Under the pieces are notes generated by a model. That model was given only the letters and a program-made list of their open reading frames with translations, was not told the origin of the DNA and did no database searches. 18,121 nt of DNA from Bacillota bacterium (lineage in GTDB: Bacteria > Bacillota > Clostridia > Christensenellales > Aristaeellaceae): assembly GCA_023398575.1 (NCBI GenBank), contig JAEWSC010000040.1:1-18121 (forward strand). Reading direction: 5' to 3'. A program made the position numbers and the translations under genes. Shown one piece after another: positions 6,624-14,211 of the stretch (position 1 is its first letter; each line of letters begins with the position of its first letter).

Positions 6624-7472
6624 ATGCGTCTTGGTGCACCTGTTTTTCGCTGGACAACGCCTGACGAATGGGCGAATGCCCATGTCTCAAAAGGATTCGG
6701 GGCAGCCTACTGGCCCCTTGCAGAGGGTACGGATGTGAAAGAAGAAAACGCCTTTCTGCAGGCAGCCCGCGATTATGATCTTGTGATTGCGGAAGTAGGC
6801 ATCTGGAACAATCTCCTAGACCGGAATCCAGAAAAGCAGGAGGCGAATATCCAGTATGCCATTGCCCGCCTTCGTACTGCGGATAGGGTAGAAGCCCGGT
6901 GCTGCGTGAATATTTCCGGCTCCAAGGGCAGTTTCTGGGATGGTCCGCATCCTGACAATCTGTTGCCGGAAACGTTTGACGAGGTGGTGCAAATTACCCG
7001 GCGAATTATCGATGAAGCCGCACCGGAGTATACGTATTATACGCTGGAACCCATGCCATGGATGCTGCCCTATGATGTGCAAAGCTTGCAAAAGCTTATA
7101 AAAGCTGTGGATAGAAAGCATTTTGCCGTGCACGTGGATATGTGTAACCTTGTCAATGCCTTTGACAAGGTGTACCGTACTGGCGAAATGACAATGGCCT
7201 TTTTTGAAGCCTTTGGACCCTATATCCGTTCAGTGCACGCCAAGGATACTGTGCTACAAGAAAAGCGGCTGACGCTGCACATAGACGAAGCGATACCTGG
7301 TCAGGGACTATTTGATTATGAAACGCTTTTGACGGAGTGCCACAAGCTTGGGGACATCCCCGTCATGGCGGAGCATTTGGAAACCGAAGCGGAATACGAC
7401 CATGCTACCGGATTTTTGATATCAAAGGCGGAGGAATTGGGAATTCCCTTTGAAAAGCCATCTCAAAAATAG
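6624..7472 (+). CDS. Sugar phosphate isomerase/epimerase (xylose-isomerase-like TIM barrel)
   Basis: 282 aa, usual length for the AP-endonuclease-2/xylose-isomerase-like family. The four expected metal ligands are visible: Glu142 (YTLEPMPW), Asp172 (HVDMCNL), His205 (VHAKD) and Glu250 (MAEHLE). The family interconverts keto-sugars, sugar phosphates or inositol derivatives; the exact substrate is not readable. The frame extends to a TTG at 6591, but the ATG at 6624 has AGGAAAGGA about 10 bases upstream and the conserved start (MRLGAPVFRW). It converges on xylulokinase across a shared bidirectional terminator and diverges from the VOC gene. Confidence 0.9.
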   Translation: MRLGAPVFRWTTPDEWANAHVSKGFGAAYWPLAEGTDVKEENAFLQAARDYDLVIAEVGIWNNLLDRNPEKQEANIQYAIARLRTADRVEARCCVNISGSKGSFWDGPHPDNLLPETFDEVVQITRRIIDEAAPEYTYYTLEPMPWMLPYDVQSLQKLIKAVDRKHFAVHVDMCNLVNAFDKVYRTGEMTMAFFEAFGPYIRSVHAKDTVLQEKRLTLHIDEAIPGQGLFDYETLLTECHKLGDIPVMAEHLETEAEYDHATGFLISKAEELGIPFEKPSQK

Positions 7473-7480
7473 CACAAAAG

Positions 7481-7518
7481 CAAACGAACCGCCGGGCCTT
7501 GGCCTGGCGGTTCGTTTG
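7481..7518. terminator. Bidirectional terminator between convergent genes
   Basis: CAAACGAACCGCC (7481-7493) and its exact reverse complement (7506-7518) form a 13-bp stem, and the 12-base loop can pair further (GGCC/GGCC). It lies 8 bases after the isomerase stop and 11 bases after the xylulokinase stop. U-runs are weak on both sides, slightly better on the minus strand. Confidence 0.75.
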
Positions 7519-7529
7519 TCGCTTGATTA

Positions 7530-9059
7530 TCAGTTATTCAAAGCAGCCAGCGCCTTAAAGTCGTCCTTCATGGAGTTGTACAGCTTCTTGTAGAGCTTGA
7601 AATATCCTTCATACGCCTTACTGTTGGCTTGGATGGCCGGCATCTGGTTCTCGGTCTTGATGATACGATCGCAGGCAGCTTCCACACTTCCGAACATACC
7701 TGTGCCTACGCCGGCCAGAATGGCTGCGCCAAGCGCTGGGCCTTCGTCGGCCTGGATGGTAGAAACCGTGCAACCGTACAGATCAGCCAGCATCTGCCGC
7801 CACATGGGGCTGCGTCCGCCGCCGCCGCAGGCCATCATTTCGTGAATGGGGACATTCATTTCTCTGAATACTTCCACGCATTCCGCCTGGGAGTAAGCCA
7901 CACCTTCCATTACCGCGCGGACGAGGTGAGCTCTTTCATGCATGGCTGATAGGCCAAAGAACACACCCCGGCAATCGGGATCTGGGTGGGGAGAGCGCTC
8001 GCCCATCAAGTAGGGCAGGTACATAAGCCCTTGGGAGCCTATGGGCACCTTGGAGGCCTTCTCGGTCATAACCACATAGGGGTCAACGCCGCGGCGCTTG
8101 GCTTCTTCCACTTCCTCAGTGCAAAAGGTATCTCTTGCCCAGCGCAGGGAAAGTCCGGCGGCCTGGGTGCAGCTCATCACCGTCCACTTGCCGGGCACAG
8201 AGGCACACAGGGTATGCACGCGACCCTTGGGATCGATGGAGACATTATCGGAAACGGCATATACCACGCCGGAGGTGCCCAGGGTGGTAAAGGCGCGGCC
8301 GGAGCGGACCACACCGGTGCCCACGGCCGCGGCGGCATTGTCGCCAGCGCCGCCTACGACAGGGGTACCGGGGAGTAAACCCGTGGCTTGGGCACCTTGC
8401 GCATGAACCTTGCCCGTTACGTCGGGTGATTCATGCATTTGGGCCAGCAGGCTCTCGGGAATGCCGTAGAGTTTTAATAGTTCCTTGGACCAAACGCGGC
8501 CCGGCACATCCATCAGCTGCATGCCGGCAGCGTCGGATACTTCGGTAGCATATACGCCGGTAAGCTTATAGCGGATATAGTCCTTGGGCAAAAGGATATG
8601 GGCGCATTTTGCAAACACTTCGGGCTCATGCTGCTTAACCCACAGGATTTTGGCCGCGGTAAAGCCGGTCATAGGCGGGTTGGCGGTGATCTCAATAATG
8701 CGCTTTGTGCCGATTTCCTTGTCCATCCATTCGCACTGCTCGCCGGTGCGCTGGTCGCACCAGATGATGGAGGGACGAAGCACGCGGCCCTCCTTATCCA
8801 GCATGACAAGACCGTGCATCTGGCCGGATAGGCCTACGCCAGCCACATCAGCTGCTTTCACATTCCCTTTTTCCAGCACTTTTTGGATACCCTCTGCCGC
8901 CGCATTCCACCAATGGTCCGGGTCTTGCTCGGCCCAGCCGTTTTTGGGCTGGTACAGGGGATATTCCACGGTATGGGCGCTAATGGGTTTTCCGCCCTCT
9001 GAAAACAATACGGTTTTGGTACCGGAGGTGCCAAGGTCGATACCCAACAGATAAGCCAT
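7530..9059 (-). CDS. xylB: Xylulokinase (FGGY family)
   Basis: 509 aa, normal for xylulokinase, which phosphorylates D-xylulose to xylulose 5-phosphate for the pentose phosphate pathway. Visible landmarks: DLGTSGTKTVLF (8-19, phosphate loop), GLSGQMHGLV (76-85) with the Met-His-Gly typical of xylulokinase, WCDQRT (100-105), GGAGDNAAAAVGTGVV with catalytic Asp240, GERSPHPDPDCRGVFFGL and ACGGGGRSPMWRQMLADLYG. Start at 9059 follows AAAGGAGG by 8 bases; the upstream open frame is VTC sequence in another frame. It begins 19 bases after the VTC gene ends, so it is likely read from the DUF4956-VTC transcript, an unexpected partner. Confidence 0.93.
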   Translation of the reverse strand: MAYLLGIDLGTSGTKTVLFSEGGKPISAHTVEYPLYQPKNGWAEQDPDHWWNAAAEGIQKVLEKGNVKAADVAGVGLSGQMHGLVMLDKEGRVLRPSIIWCDQRTGEQCEWMDKEIGTKRIIEITANPPMTGFTAAKILWVKQHEPEVFAKCAHILLPKDYIRYKLTGVYATEVSDAAGMQLMDVPGRVWSKELLKLYGIPESLLAQMHESPDVTGKVHAQGAQATGLLPGTPVVGGAGDNAAAAVGTGVVRSGRAFTTLGTSGVVYAVSDNVSIDPKGRVHTLCASVPGKWTVMSCTQAAGLSLRWARDTFCTEEVEEAKRRGVDPYVVMTEKASKVPIGSQGLMYLPYLMGERSPHPDPDCRGVFFGLSAMHERAHLVRAVMEGVAYSQAECVEVFREMNVPIHEMMACGGGGRSPMWRQMLADLYGCTVSTIQADEGPALGAAILAGVGTGMFGSVEAACDRIIKTENQMPAIQANSKAYEGYFKLYKKLYNSMKDDFKALAALNN

Positions 9060-9078
9060 AGGAAAAGCCTCCTTTATG

Positions 9079-9780
9079 TTACGCCTCCAGTTCCTCGAAC
9101 CGTCGGCAAATGGTGTACTTGGATATGGCACTGTTCATTGGATTCTGGCAATAGGTGGTGAGCAGGTCGCGAATAAAGGGAGGCATAACCTGGTTGTACT
9201 TGACTTCCATAATCATCAGCGGCTCGTCCAGCGGGGGGATGGTAGGCAGGTGTTCGTCAAACAAACTAAAATTCCGCATGCCTGTGCGCAGCTGCTTATC
9301 AAAGGTGATGCGCACCTCCTCGGCGGGATGGAGATACGCTTCCCGCACATAGTCCACAATGACGACGGGCCGCAGCAGGTTAACAGTCATTTCCCTGAAC
9401 ATATCGCGTAAAAGACCGCTGCGGGTGCGCTCCAGCCCCGTAGGATCGCCGGCCATCAGCTGTTCGCACAGGCCCCGGGGGATATCCACCGAACGCTTGG
9501 AGATAAAGCTGCCCATTTTGCTTTTGCATTCCAGTGAGATTTTTGTATCGCGCATATTGTATATGCGTATGCGGTACTTATCACGGGCGGGCACGCCGCT
9601 TATTTTATCCAGCAATGCATTATTGAAGGCGCCGTCGAAATATAGCGAGCGCACATGGTACTCGTTAAATTCATCGCCGTTGGGGTCCCTTTTCAACACG
9701 TGGTCCAGCATGTTGGACAGGACGGCATACTGCATGTCGTTAATAAAATATTTCAGCTCATGCCGAAGTGGAACCGCCAT
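9079..9780 (-). CDS. VTC-domain polyphosphate polymerase protein
   Basis: 233 aa, a stand-alone VTC catalytic domain without SPX. VTC domains form a tunnel in which polyphosphate is made from nucleoside triphosphate. Visible motifs: RHELKYFI (6-13), VRSLYFD (43-49), KYRIRIYN (68-75, the R-x-R pair), LECKSK (83-88), ISKRSVDIPRG (93-103), VDYVREAY (142-149), VRITFD (156-161) and the tunnel acid in MEVKYN (Glu192). These match the basic tunnel residues of VTC4-type enzymes. Start at 9780 has GGAGGTGA immediately upstream; the longer open frame runs into the stem-loop array and is not coding. Bacterial VTC proteins commonly sit beside DUF4956 and CotH proteins, as here. Confidence 0.92.
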   Translation of the reverse strand: MAVPLRHELKYFINDMQYAVLSNMLDHVLKRDPNGDEFNEYHVRSLYFDGAFNNALLDKISGVPARDKYRIRIYNMRDTKISLECKSKMGSFISKRSVDIPRGLCEQLMAGDPTGLERTRSGLLRDMFREMTVNLLRPVVIVDYVREAYLHPAEEVRITFDKQLRTGMRNFSLFDEHLPTIPPLDEPLMIMEVKYNQVMPPFIRDLLTTYCQNPMNSAISKYTICRRFEELEA

Positions 9781-10035
9781 AATGTCACCTCCGGTGATTA
9801 CGAACAATGCCGTGACGGCATTGTTCGGTTTTGCACAATTCACTTGTATACCTTTGTACCGTCCTTCGCTTTGCTCGGTCAGTACAAGGTATACGGTCAG
9901 TGAATTGTGTAAGGAACGGATTTCTACGAAATCCTTCCGAAACCACCGCGCTTGTCGCTGGTTTCGGATTATCAAACGAGGGGGCTCCGGCCCCCTCGTT
10001 ACTCCCCAAGGGCTTTGCGTCACGTAAAGGGCGAA

Positions 10036-10053
10036 AGTGTGCCCGGGCACACT
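10036..10053. repeat. 18-bp perfect palindrome
   Basis: AGTGTGCCCGGGCACACT without a spacer. As RNA it would need to open a loop, so it also suits a protein-binding DNA site. Confidence 0.6.
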
Positions 10054-10061
10054 GTTTTACA

Positions 10062-10094
10062 AGACAGCACCCGGAAGATGCTGTCTCTTCCGGG
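10062..10094. repeat. Two interleaved, mutually exclusive stems
   Basis: AGACAGCA (10062-10069) pairs with TGCTGTCT (10079-10086), while CCCGGAAGA (10070-10078) pairs with TCTTCCGGG (10086-10094). The arms alternate A-B-A'-B' with no free bases, so the two helices compete. On the minus transcript this comes directly after the DUF4956 stop codon. Confidence 0.7.
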
Positions 10095-10095
10095 C

Positions 10096-10809
10096 TTAAG
10101 CCCCTGCCTCTGTCTGGCAGGCGACCAGGGTGGCATCGTGCACGCCTTCGATATCCAGCATGCGGGCAACGATTTCATGTTTTTCTCCCATGCGCACTTC
10201 TACGGTCATCTCGGCACCGGCGCGGGTCAATGTTTTGGAACGCAAGCGGTGCTCTTTGACAGAATGCTTAAGTTCCGATTCGATATCGTACTCCGCGGCT
10301 TCGTCATAATGCAAAACCAGCAGATAGCTATTGGGGTTGCGGAATTTGATGAACGTCATGGCAAGCAGTATAACGGCAATGCCAACCACGGCCGCAATGC
10401 CCACCGCGTACAGCTCCGCCCCGAAGAGTATGCCCATGGTTAGCGCCCAGAACATATAGGCGGTATCCATGGGGTCTTTGACGGCAGTACGGAAGCGAAC
10501 AATGGACAGTGCGCCAACCATACCCATGGAGAGGGCAATATCACTTTTGATACACATGACCACAGGGGTGGTAATCAGCGTAAGCATGATCAGCGTCATG
10601 GCAAAGGACGGGCTGTACAGTACGCCACGGTAGGTTCTGCGGTAAACCCAGGCGATGATCAAACCTGCCACCAAGCCTACGCCCAGGGCGATAACCACTT
10701 TCCAAGGAGTCAGCGCCTGAAACTGCTGGGTAAAGTAGGCGGACAGGGAAGGATTTTGACTGGTGATGTCCTGGGTGGTAACCGACAAAAGCTGCGATAA
10801 GCCGTGCAT
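10096..10809 (-). CDS. DUF4956 domain membrane protein
   Basis: 237 aa. Hydrophobic segments are visible at about 37-55, 68-87, 117-134 and 136-155, followed by a soluble C-terminal domain of about 80 residues (ACT-like alternation of strands and helices, inference). The stretch SMGMVGALSIVRFRTAVKDPMDTAYMFWA (94-122) is the signature of the DUF4956 family. These proteins recur beside VTC polyphosphate polymerases and CotH kinases and may couple or transport the product, but no activity is established to my knowledge. Start at 10809 follows GGGAGG by 7 bases. A very good promoter lies just upstream, so this gene and VTC can be expressed separately from CotH. Confidence 0.9.
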   Translation of the reverse strand: MHGLSQLLSVTTQDITSQNPSLSAYFTQQFQALTPWKVVIALGVGLVAGLIIAWVYRRTYRGVLYSPSFAMTLIMLTLITTPVVMCIKSDIALSMGMVGALSIVRFRTAVKDPMDTAYMFWALTMGILFGAELYAVGIAAVVGIAVILLAMTFIKFRNPNSYLLVLHYDEAAEYDIESELKHSVKEHRLRSKTLTRAGAEMTVEVRMGEKHEIVARMLDIEGVHDATLVACQTEAGA

Positions 10810-10839
10810 ACGTGCGCCTCCCGTGAAGATTCTTCTTAC

Positions 10840-10867
10840 ATTATACGGAAAAAGGTTTGTCCGTCAA
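10840..10867 (-). promoter_or_regulatory. Promoter for DUF4956-VTC-xylulokinase
   Basis: TTGACG (10862-10867), 16-base spacer, TATAAT (10840-10845): an 11-of-12 match to the housekeeping consensus in the 72-base gap behind the CotH gene. Transcription would start near 10833, about 23 bases before the DUF4956 start codon. Confidence 0.7.
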
Positions 10868-10881
10868 GAAAACGTTGCTTT

Positions 10882-13800
10882 TTATAGGGCATCCGCCGGC
10901 ATGACCGGCTTTTCGCCAAAGAATTCGACCATGGCGGCATTGGATAGTTGGAAGTAATCCTGCACATAGCCATAGAACTGCGTCGGCCGTTTCTTGAAGA
11001 TGTTACGAGACCGGTCCAGCCTGGTGTTCCAGTACCGCAAAGCGCCCTCAGCAGAAAGGGGAGAATCGGCATTGATTGCCTTATCATTCAATTCAGCCCA
11101 ACGGGCAAAGTGCAGCGGCATTTCATCTTCGATCTCTGCTGCAAGCTCATTAAATGTATTGGTCATGAACTCCGTGGTGAACACCTGAAATATTTCACCC
11201 AGCCTGCGTAGAAATTTTTCCTTCATTTCATTGTTTTCCAGAAGCTTGCGGATGAGGGTATTGTTGATGTTTTGCTGCCCGGCGCCTTTTGGGTCAAGAT
11301 AGGAGGTAGGGCTGTCAATATCAGCTCTGAAAAGCCCGTAGTCCACGTCGTAGAATATCCATTTCCATTTTTGACCCTCACCCTTTATCTTATAGAAGCG
11401 GATATTTCCGGGGTCTGTGTTGCCAACAAACCATTCCAAGGCCATGTAATCAAAATAGTTATCTACATCGATTCGGTCGGTAATATACTTGAGATCTTCG
11501 GGGTTTTTGCCGGGAGAGAGCGTCTTGACCTTTTCGATCATGGCTTTGTATTCTTTGTTACTGCCGTAGGCTACTGTGCTGCTGGATTCCAAGATATCCA
11601 TATTGCCAGCCTGATCCAGAGAGAGTCCTTCATGTTGGGCAATAAAGAAACGGTCCACCCGCTCCCGCATGTTGTAATGACCCCAATACTGGCCATTTAG
11701 GTAAACGACCACCGGGTTTACAGCTTGATGGATTACAGTTGTGCCCAATTTGTCAAGCATCCGGGATTGGAAAGCATCATTGATCCGCGTCCAAACCGCG
11801 TCATTTCCGCTGATGCGCAGTACAAAGGATTTATATTCGTCAAATGGCCGGTCCCCAAACAGGGAAGCTTTGAAGGTGGGAGCACCTTGGGATGCCTTAG
11901 CCCGTACCTTGAAGGTCTTTTGCGGCATATCCAGGCTGTATTGCCCTTGCAGGCCAAACTCCATGCCTTGAGAAAGGATTTGTGTGCCGTCTAATCCGTA
12001 GTATTCGACATAACCAGGGCGGGGCACTTTTCCAGCTGTGCGGTAGATAGGATATTCTCCGGTAGCCGCAATTTTAAAAGGTATCTTTTCTTTGTTCAGT
12101 GTGCCCCCAATAGCCAGCATGCCATCGGTCTCGTTCCAGAGCTCGTCTGGATCGGTAACAAGAGATACAATCGGCAGTGTATGGTATACGTTGAACAGAT
12201 ACGTTTGGGTAATGGTTTCACTGGGCTGCAGGTCCTGCCTGAAGGCGCGTGCGCGAACCGGCGTCGTCTGCATGATGGTAATAGGTGTGCCGTCATAAAT
12301 GGGGCTTTGCTGCGTAGGGGTGCTGCCATCCAGCGAATAGTGCACGGTGGTTCCTTCCGGAACGTTAATGGACAGGGATAACGGCTCGGATTGGTTAAAT
12401 ATCCCGCCGGCTACCGTAAAGGAAGGCGTTGCCGCGAAGCCCAAAAAGCCCGTGCCATTCACGCTGCCCATGGTTGGCGCATCATAATAAAAAAAGCCCT
12501 CAAGGCCGCTGGTTCTGCCATACGAAATATTGGTGGGAACCAGTGGCAGGTGCATTCTATCTAGTACTCGGCCGTTTGGGTCGGAAAAGCATATGACTTC
12601 TCCGCCGGCGCGCAGCAACTTGAAGTTGGTGTGGTAACCATCGGCCTGGCTGTTGAGGCCATCCAGTTGAACAATTTTGTATTCGCCGGGAAAGATCGAC
12701 GATCCGGCGGGAAACTGCCACTTGCGGGGGCGGCCCAGGTTATCGCTCAAGCCGTACCCTTCCAGGGAGATGGTCTGGGTGGAGGAGTTATACAGCTCCA
12801 CCCAGTCATTTCCGCTATCACTGGAGGACATGACTTCTGAGATAAAAACGCCGGTGCTGTTGGACGCCCGCAAGTTTCTTTCCGCCTGGGCGGCTCCGTT
12901 TGAGTCGTTGCCAGTGCCGGGCGTTGCAACATTGAAGGTTTGCCAGTTTCCGCTTGCATCGCGGCCGTAGGATGCATCCATGGGCAGATTATCGATGGCG
13001 ACCCGGTCCATCTGCCGTCCCTGGCTGTCAGATAAGATGACAGTCTCCCGCTCCGCGCTGATGCGGAAGTTGGCGTGGGGAATCGTATCGGCGGACAGTG
13101 CCCTATCTTTACCGCTGCAGAAGACGAGGTAATAGCCATGGGGAACGATAACCGCATCTTTGGGGAAACGCCACTTAAGGGGATCATTTTCCTTATCGCT
13201 CAAGGCCAGGCTGCCTAAGGCAATGGGCTGGTCGGAGTTGTTGTACAATTCAATCCAGTCAGTCAACTCGCCATCTTCGTCATAAGAGTTTGTTTTGGCA
13301 TCTGCCATGACCTCGTTGATGCGCAAGGCGCCATGAGAAACGGCATTGGAACTGCGGTAAGCCAAAAAGCCTTCCGGCGTGTTTTCAAAGCCGGGGCTGT
13401 ATTCCTCAGTTTGGGCAAAGCTGCCATCAGCCATCAGCGCATAGGAAACATCGGTGTTCATAATAGGCACAGCAACCTTATTGAATACGATACCATCCTG
13501 GTCATACAGGTAGATGGTTTCGCCTGCTGAGGATAGCTTGAATTTGGCGTGCAGTGTGCCATTTGGGTCCGCCGCATTGGTATCGGATGCAAAGACCACA
13601 ATACGGCCGCCGGCGGGCAGCGTAATAGCGGGGAACAGAAACAAAACCCGGTCCGAACGGTCAGACATGCCGACGTTGGTCAGGTCGATAGGGTGGTCGG
13701 AACTGTTGAAAACCTCCACCCAGTCGTTGAACTCGCCCATATCATCCGCAACGGCGGTGCTGTTGGCCGTCATCACTTCGCTGATAACAAGCCCCTCGTA

Positions 13801-14010
13801 AGCAGAAGAGGGCGTTTTTTCAGAGGCCTGTCCATCGCCGGTTTGAATAGTTGCCATGGCACGCTGCATAGGCTCTTTGGGCAGAATGGCTACCATCAGC
13901 GCCAGCACGGCGAGCAGCGCAAGTAAAGCTGGCACCACCGAAGGCTTTTTCCTTCTGGTACTTGTGGGCTTGCGCCGCTGTGGCGTGCGCGGGGTTGGTG
14001 TTACTTGCAT
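10882..14010 (-). CDS. Membrane-anchored CotH kinase family protein with three lamin-tail domains
   Basis: 1042 aa. Domains in order: basic proline-rich cytoplasmic start (1-23); one transmembrane helix (VVPALLALLAVLALMVAIL, 25-43); three lamin-tail (LTD) domains at about 72-190, 228-350 and 386-500, each starting like I(S/N)EVM and containing (N/T)DW(V/I)E(V/L)(F/Y)N; a chitobiase-C-terminal-like domain (528-605, VHYSLDGSTPT); and the CotH kinase domain (609-950) with RISGNDAVWTRIND, GHYNMRERVDRFF and the metal-binding KWKWIFYDVDYGLF (Asp888, Asp890). CotH proteins are atypical kinases that modify proteins outside the cytoplasm; in Bacillus CotH acts on spore coat proteins. Start at 14010 follows AAAGGAG by 8 bases. 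Placed before DUF4956 and VTC, it suggests a surface phosphorylation or polyphosphate system. Confidence 0.93.
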   Translation of the reverse strand: MQVTPTPRTPQRRKPTSTRRKKPSVVPALLALLAVLALMVAILPKEPMQRAMATIQTGDGQASEKTPSSAYEGLVISEVMTANSTAVADDMGEFNDWVEVFNSSDHPIDLTNVGMSDRSDRVLFLFPAITLPAGGRIVVFASDTNAADPNGTLHAKFKLSSAGETIYLYDQDGIVFNKVAVPIMNTDVSYALMADGSFAQTEEYSPGFENTPEGFLAYRSSNAVSHGALRINEVMADAKTNSYDEDGELTDWIELYNNSDQPIALGSLALSDKENDPLKWRFPKDAVIVPHGYYLVFCSGKDRALSADTIPHANFRISAERETVILSDSQGRQMDRVAIDNLPMDASYGRDASGNWQTFNVATPGTGNDSNGAAQAERNLRASNSTGVFISEVMSSSDSGNDWVELYNSSTQTISLEGYGLSDNLGRPRKWQFPAGSSIFPGEYKIVQLDGLNSQADGYHTNFKLLRAGGEVICFSDPNGRVLDRMHLPLVPTNISYGRTSGLEGFFYYDAPTMGSVNGTGFLGFAATPSFTVAGGIFNQSEPLSLSINVPEGTTVHYSLDGSTPTQQSPIYDGTPITIMQTTPVRARAFRQDLQPSETITQTYLFNVYHTLPIVSLVTDPDELWNETDGMLAIGGTLNKEKIPFKIAATGEYPIYRTAGKVPRPGYVEYYGLDGTQILSQGMEFGLQGQYSLDMPQKTFKVRAKASQGAPTFKASLFGDRPFDEYKSFVLRISGNDAVWTRINDAFQSRMLDKLGTTVIHQAVNPVVVYLNGQYWGHYNMRERVDRFFIAQHEGLSLDQAGNMDILESSSTVAYGSNKEYKAMIEKVKTLSPGKNPEDLKYITDRIDVDNYFDYMALEWFVGNTDPGNIRFYKIKGEGQKWKWIFYDVDYGLFRADIDSPTSYLDPKGAGQQNINNTLIRKLLENNEMKEKFLRRLGEIFQVFTTEFMTNTFNELAAEIEDEMPLHFARWAELNDKAINADSPLSAEGALRYWNTRLDRSRNIFKKRPTQFYGYVQDYFQLSNAAMVEFFGEKPVMPADAL

Positions 14011-14098
14011 TGAAAACGCTCCTTTCGTAGAGGGAGGCGGTCAAAAGCGGCAAAGGGGTTGGGTCCTTGTCCAGGCGCAAAAACGCCCGTACTTTTTC

Positions 14099-14107
14099 AT
14101 TATATCA
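14099..14107 (-). promoter_or_regulatory. Extended -10 promoter for the CotH gene
   Basis: TGATATAAT on the minus strand (TATAAT at 14099-14104, TG at 14106-14107), no clear -35. The leader would be about 80 bases and includes a small GGCG/CGCC hairpin (14074-14087). Confidence 0.5.
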
Positions 14108-14211
14108 CACAACATGTAAGACGAAAACACGGCGTCAAGGTTCCTATACAAATTTTGCAAATATCAAGCGCATTTAATCTGCGTTTTCATTGCGTGGTTA
14201 CATAGCACCTT

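Larger units (their letters stand above)
9781..10095. repeat. Array of stem-loops between DUF4956 and VTC
   Basis: Nearly the whole 315-base gap is made of inverted repeats, in order: 9801-9827 (12-bp perfect stem, TGA loop); 9834-9909 (long imperfect stem, arms 9834-9859 and 9882-9909); 9913-9938 (GGATTTC-TAC-GAAATCC plus GGAA/TTCC); 9937-9967 (CCGAAACCA/TGGTTTCGG with an inner GCG/CGC); 9975-10000 (11-bp stem with TCCG loop); 10036-10053 (18-bp perfect palindrome); and 10062-10094 (two interleaved stems). None is followed by a U-run, so these are not ordinary terminators. No open frame with a ribosome binding site lies inside. It is likely an RNA-level element or a mosaic of dispersed repeats. 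Confidence 0.85.

Noticed and set aside
7986..8378. Plus-strand open frames of 100-130 aa opposite xylulokinase (also opposite LacI, CotH and caspase genes)
   Set aside because: These are shadows produced by the codon bias of clear genes on the other strand and have no recognisable domains.
9785..10050. Coding sequence across the stem-loop array (an open frame continues from VTC to 10050, and others on the plus strand)
   Set aside because: No homology, no ribosome binding sites at their starts; VTC's own start at 9780 has a strong one, and the DNA is dominated by palindromes.
14160..14200. Terminator after the caspase gene
   Set aside because: Only a 4-bp CGCA/TGCG stem is visible, with no U-run on the minus strand.
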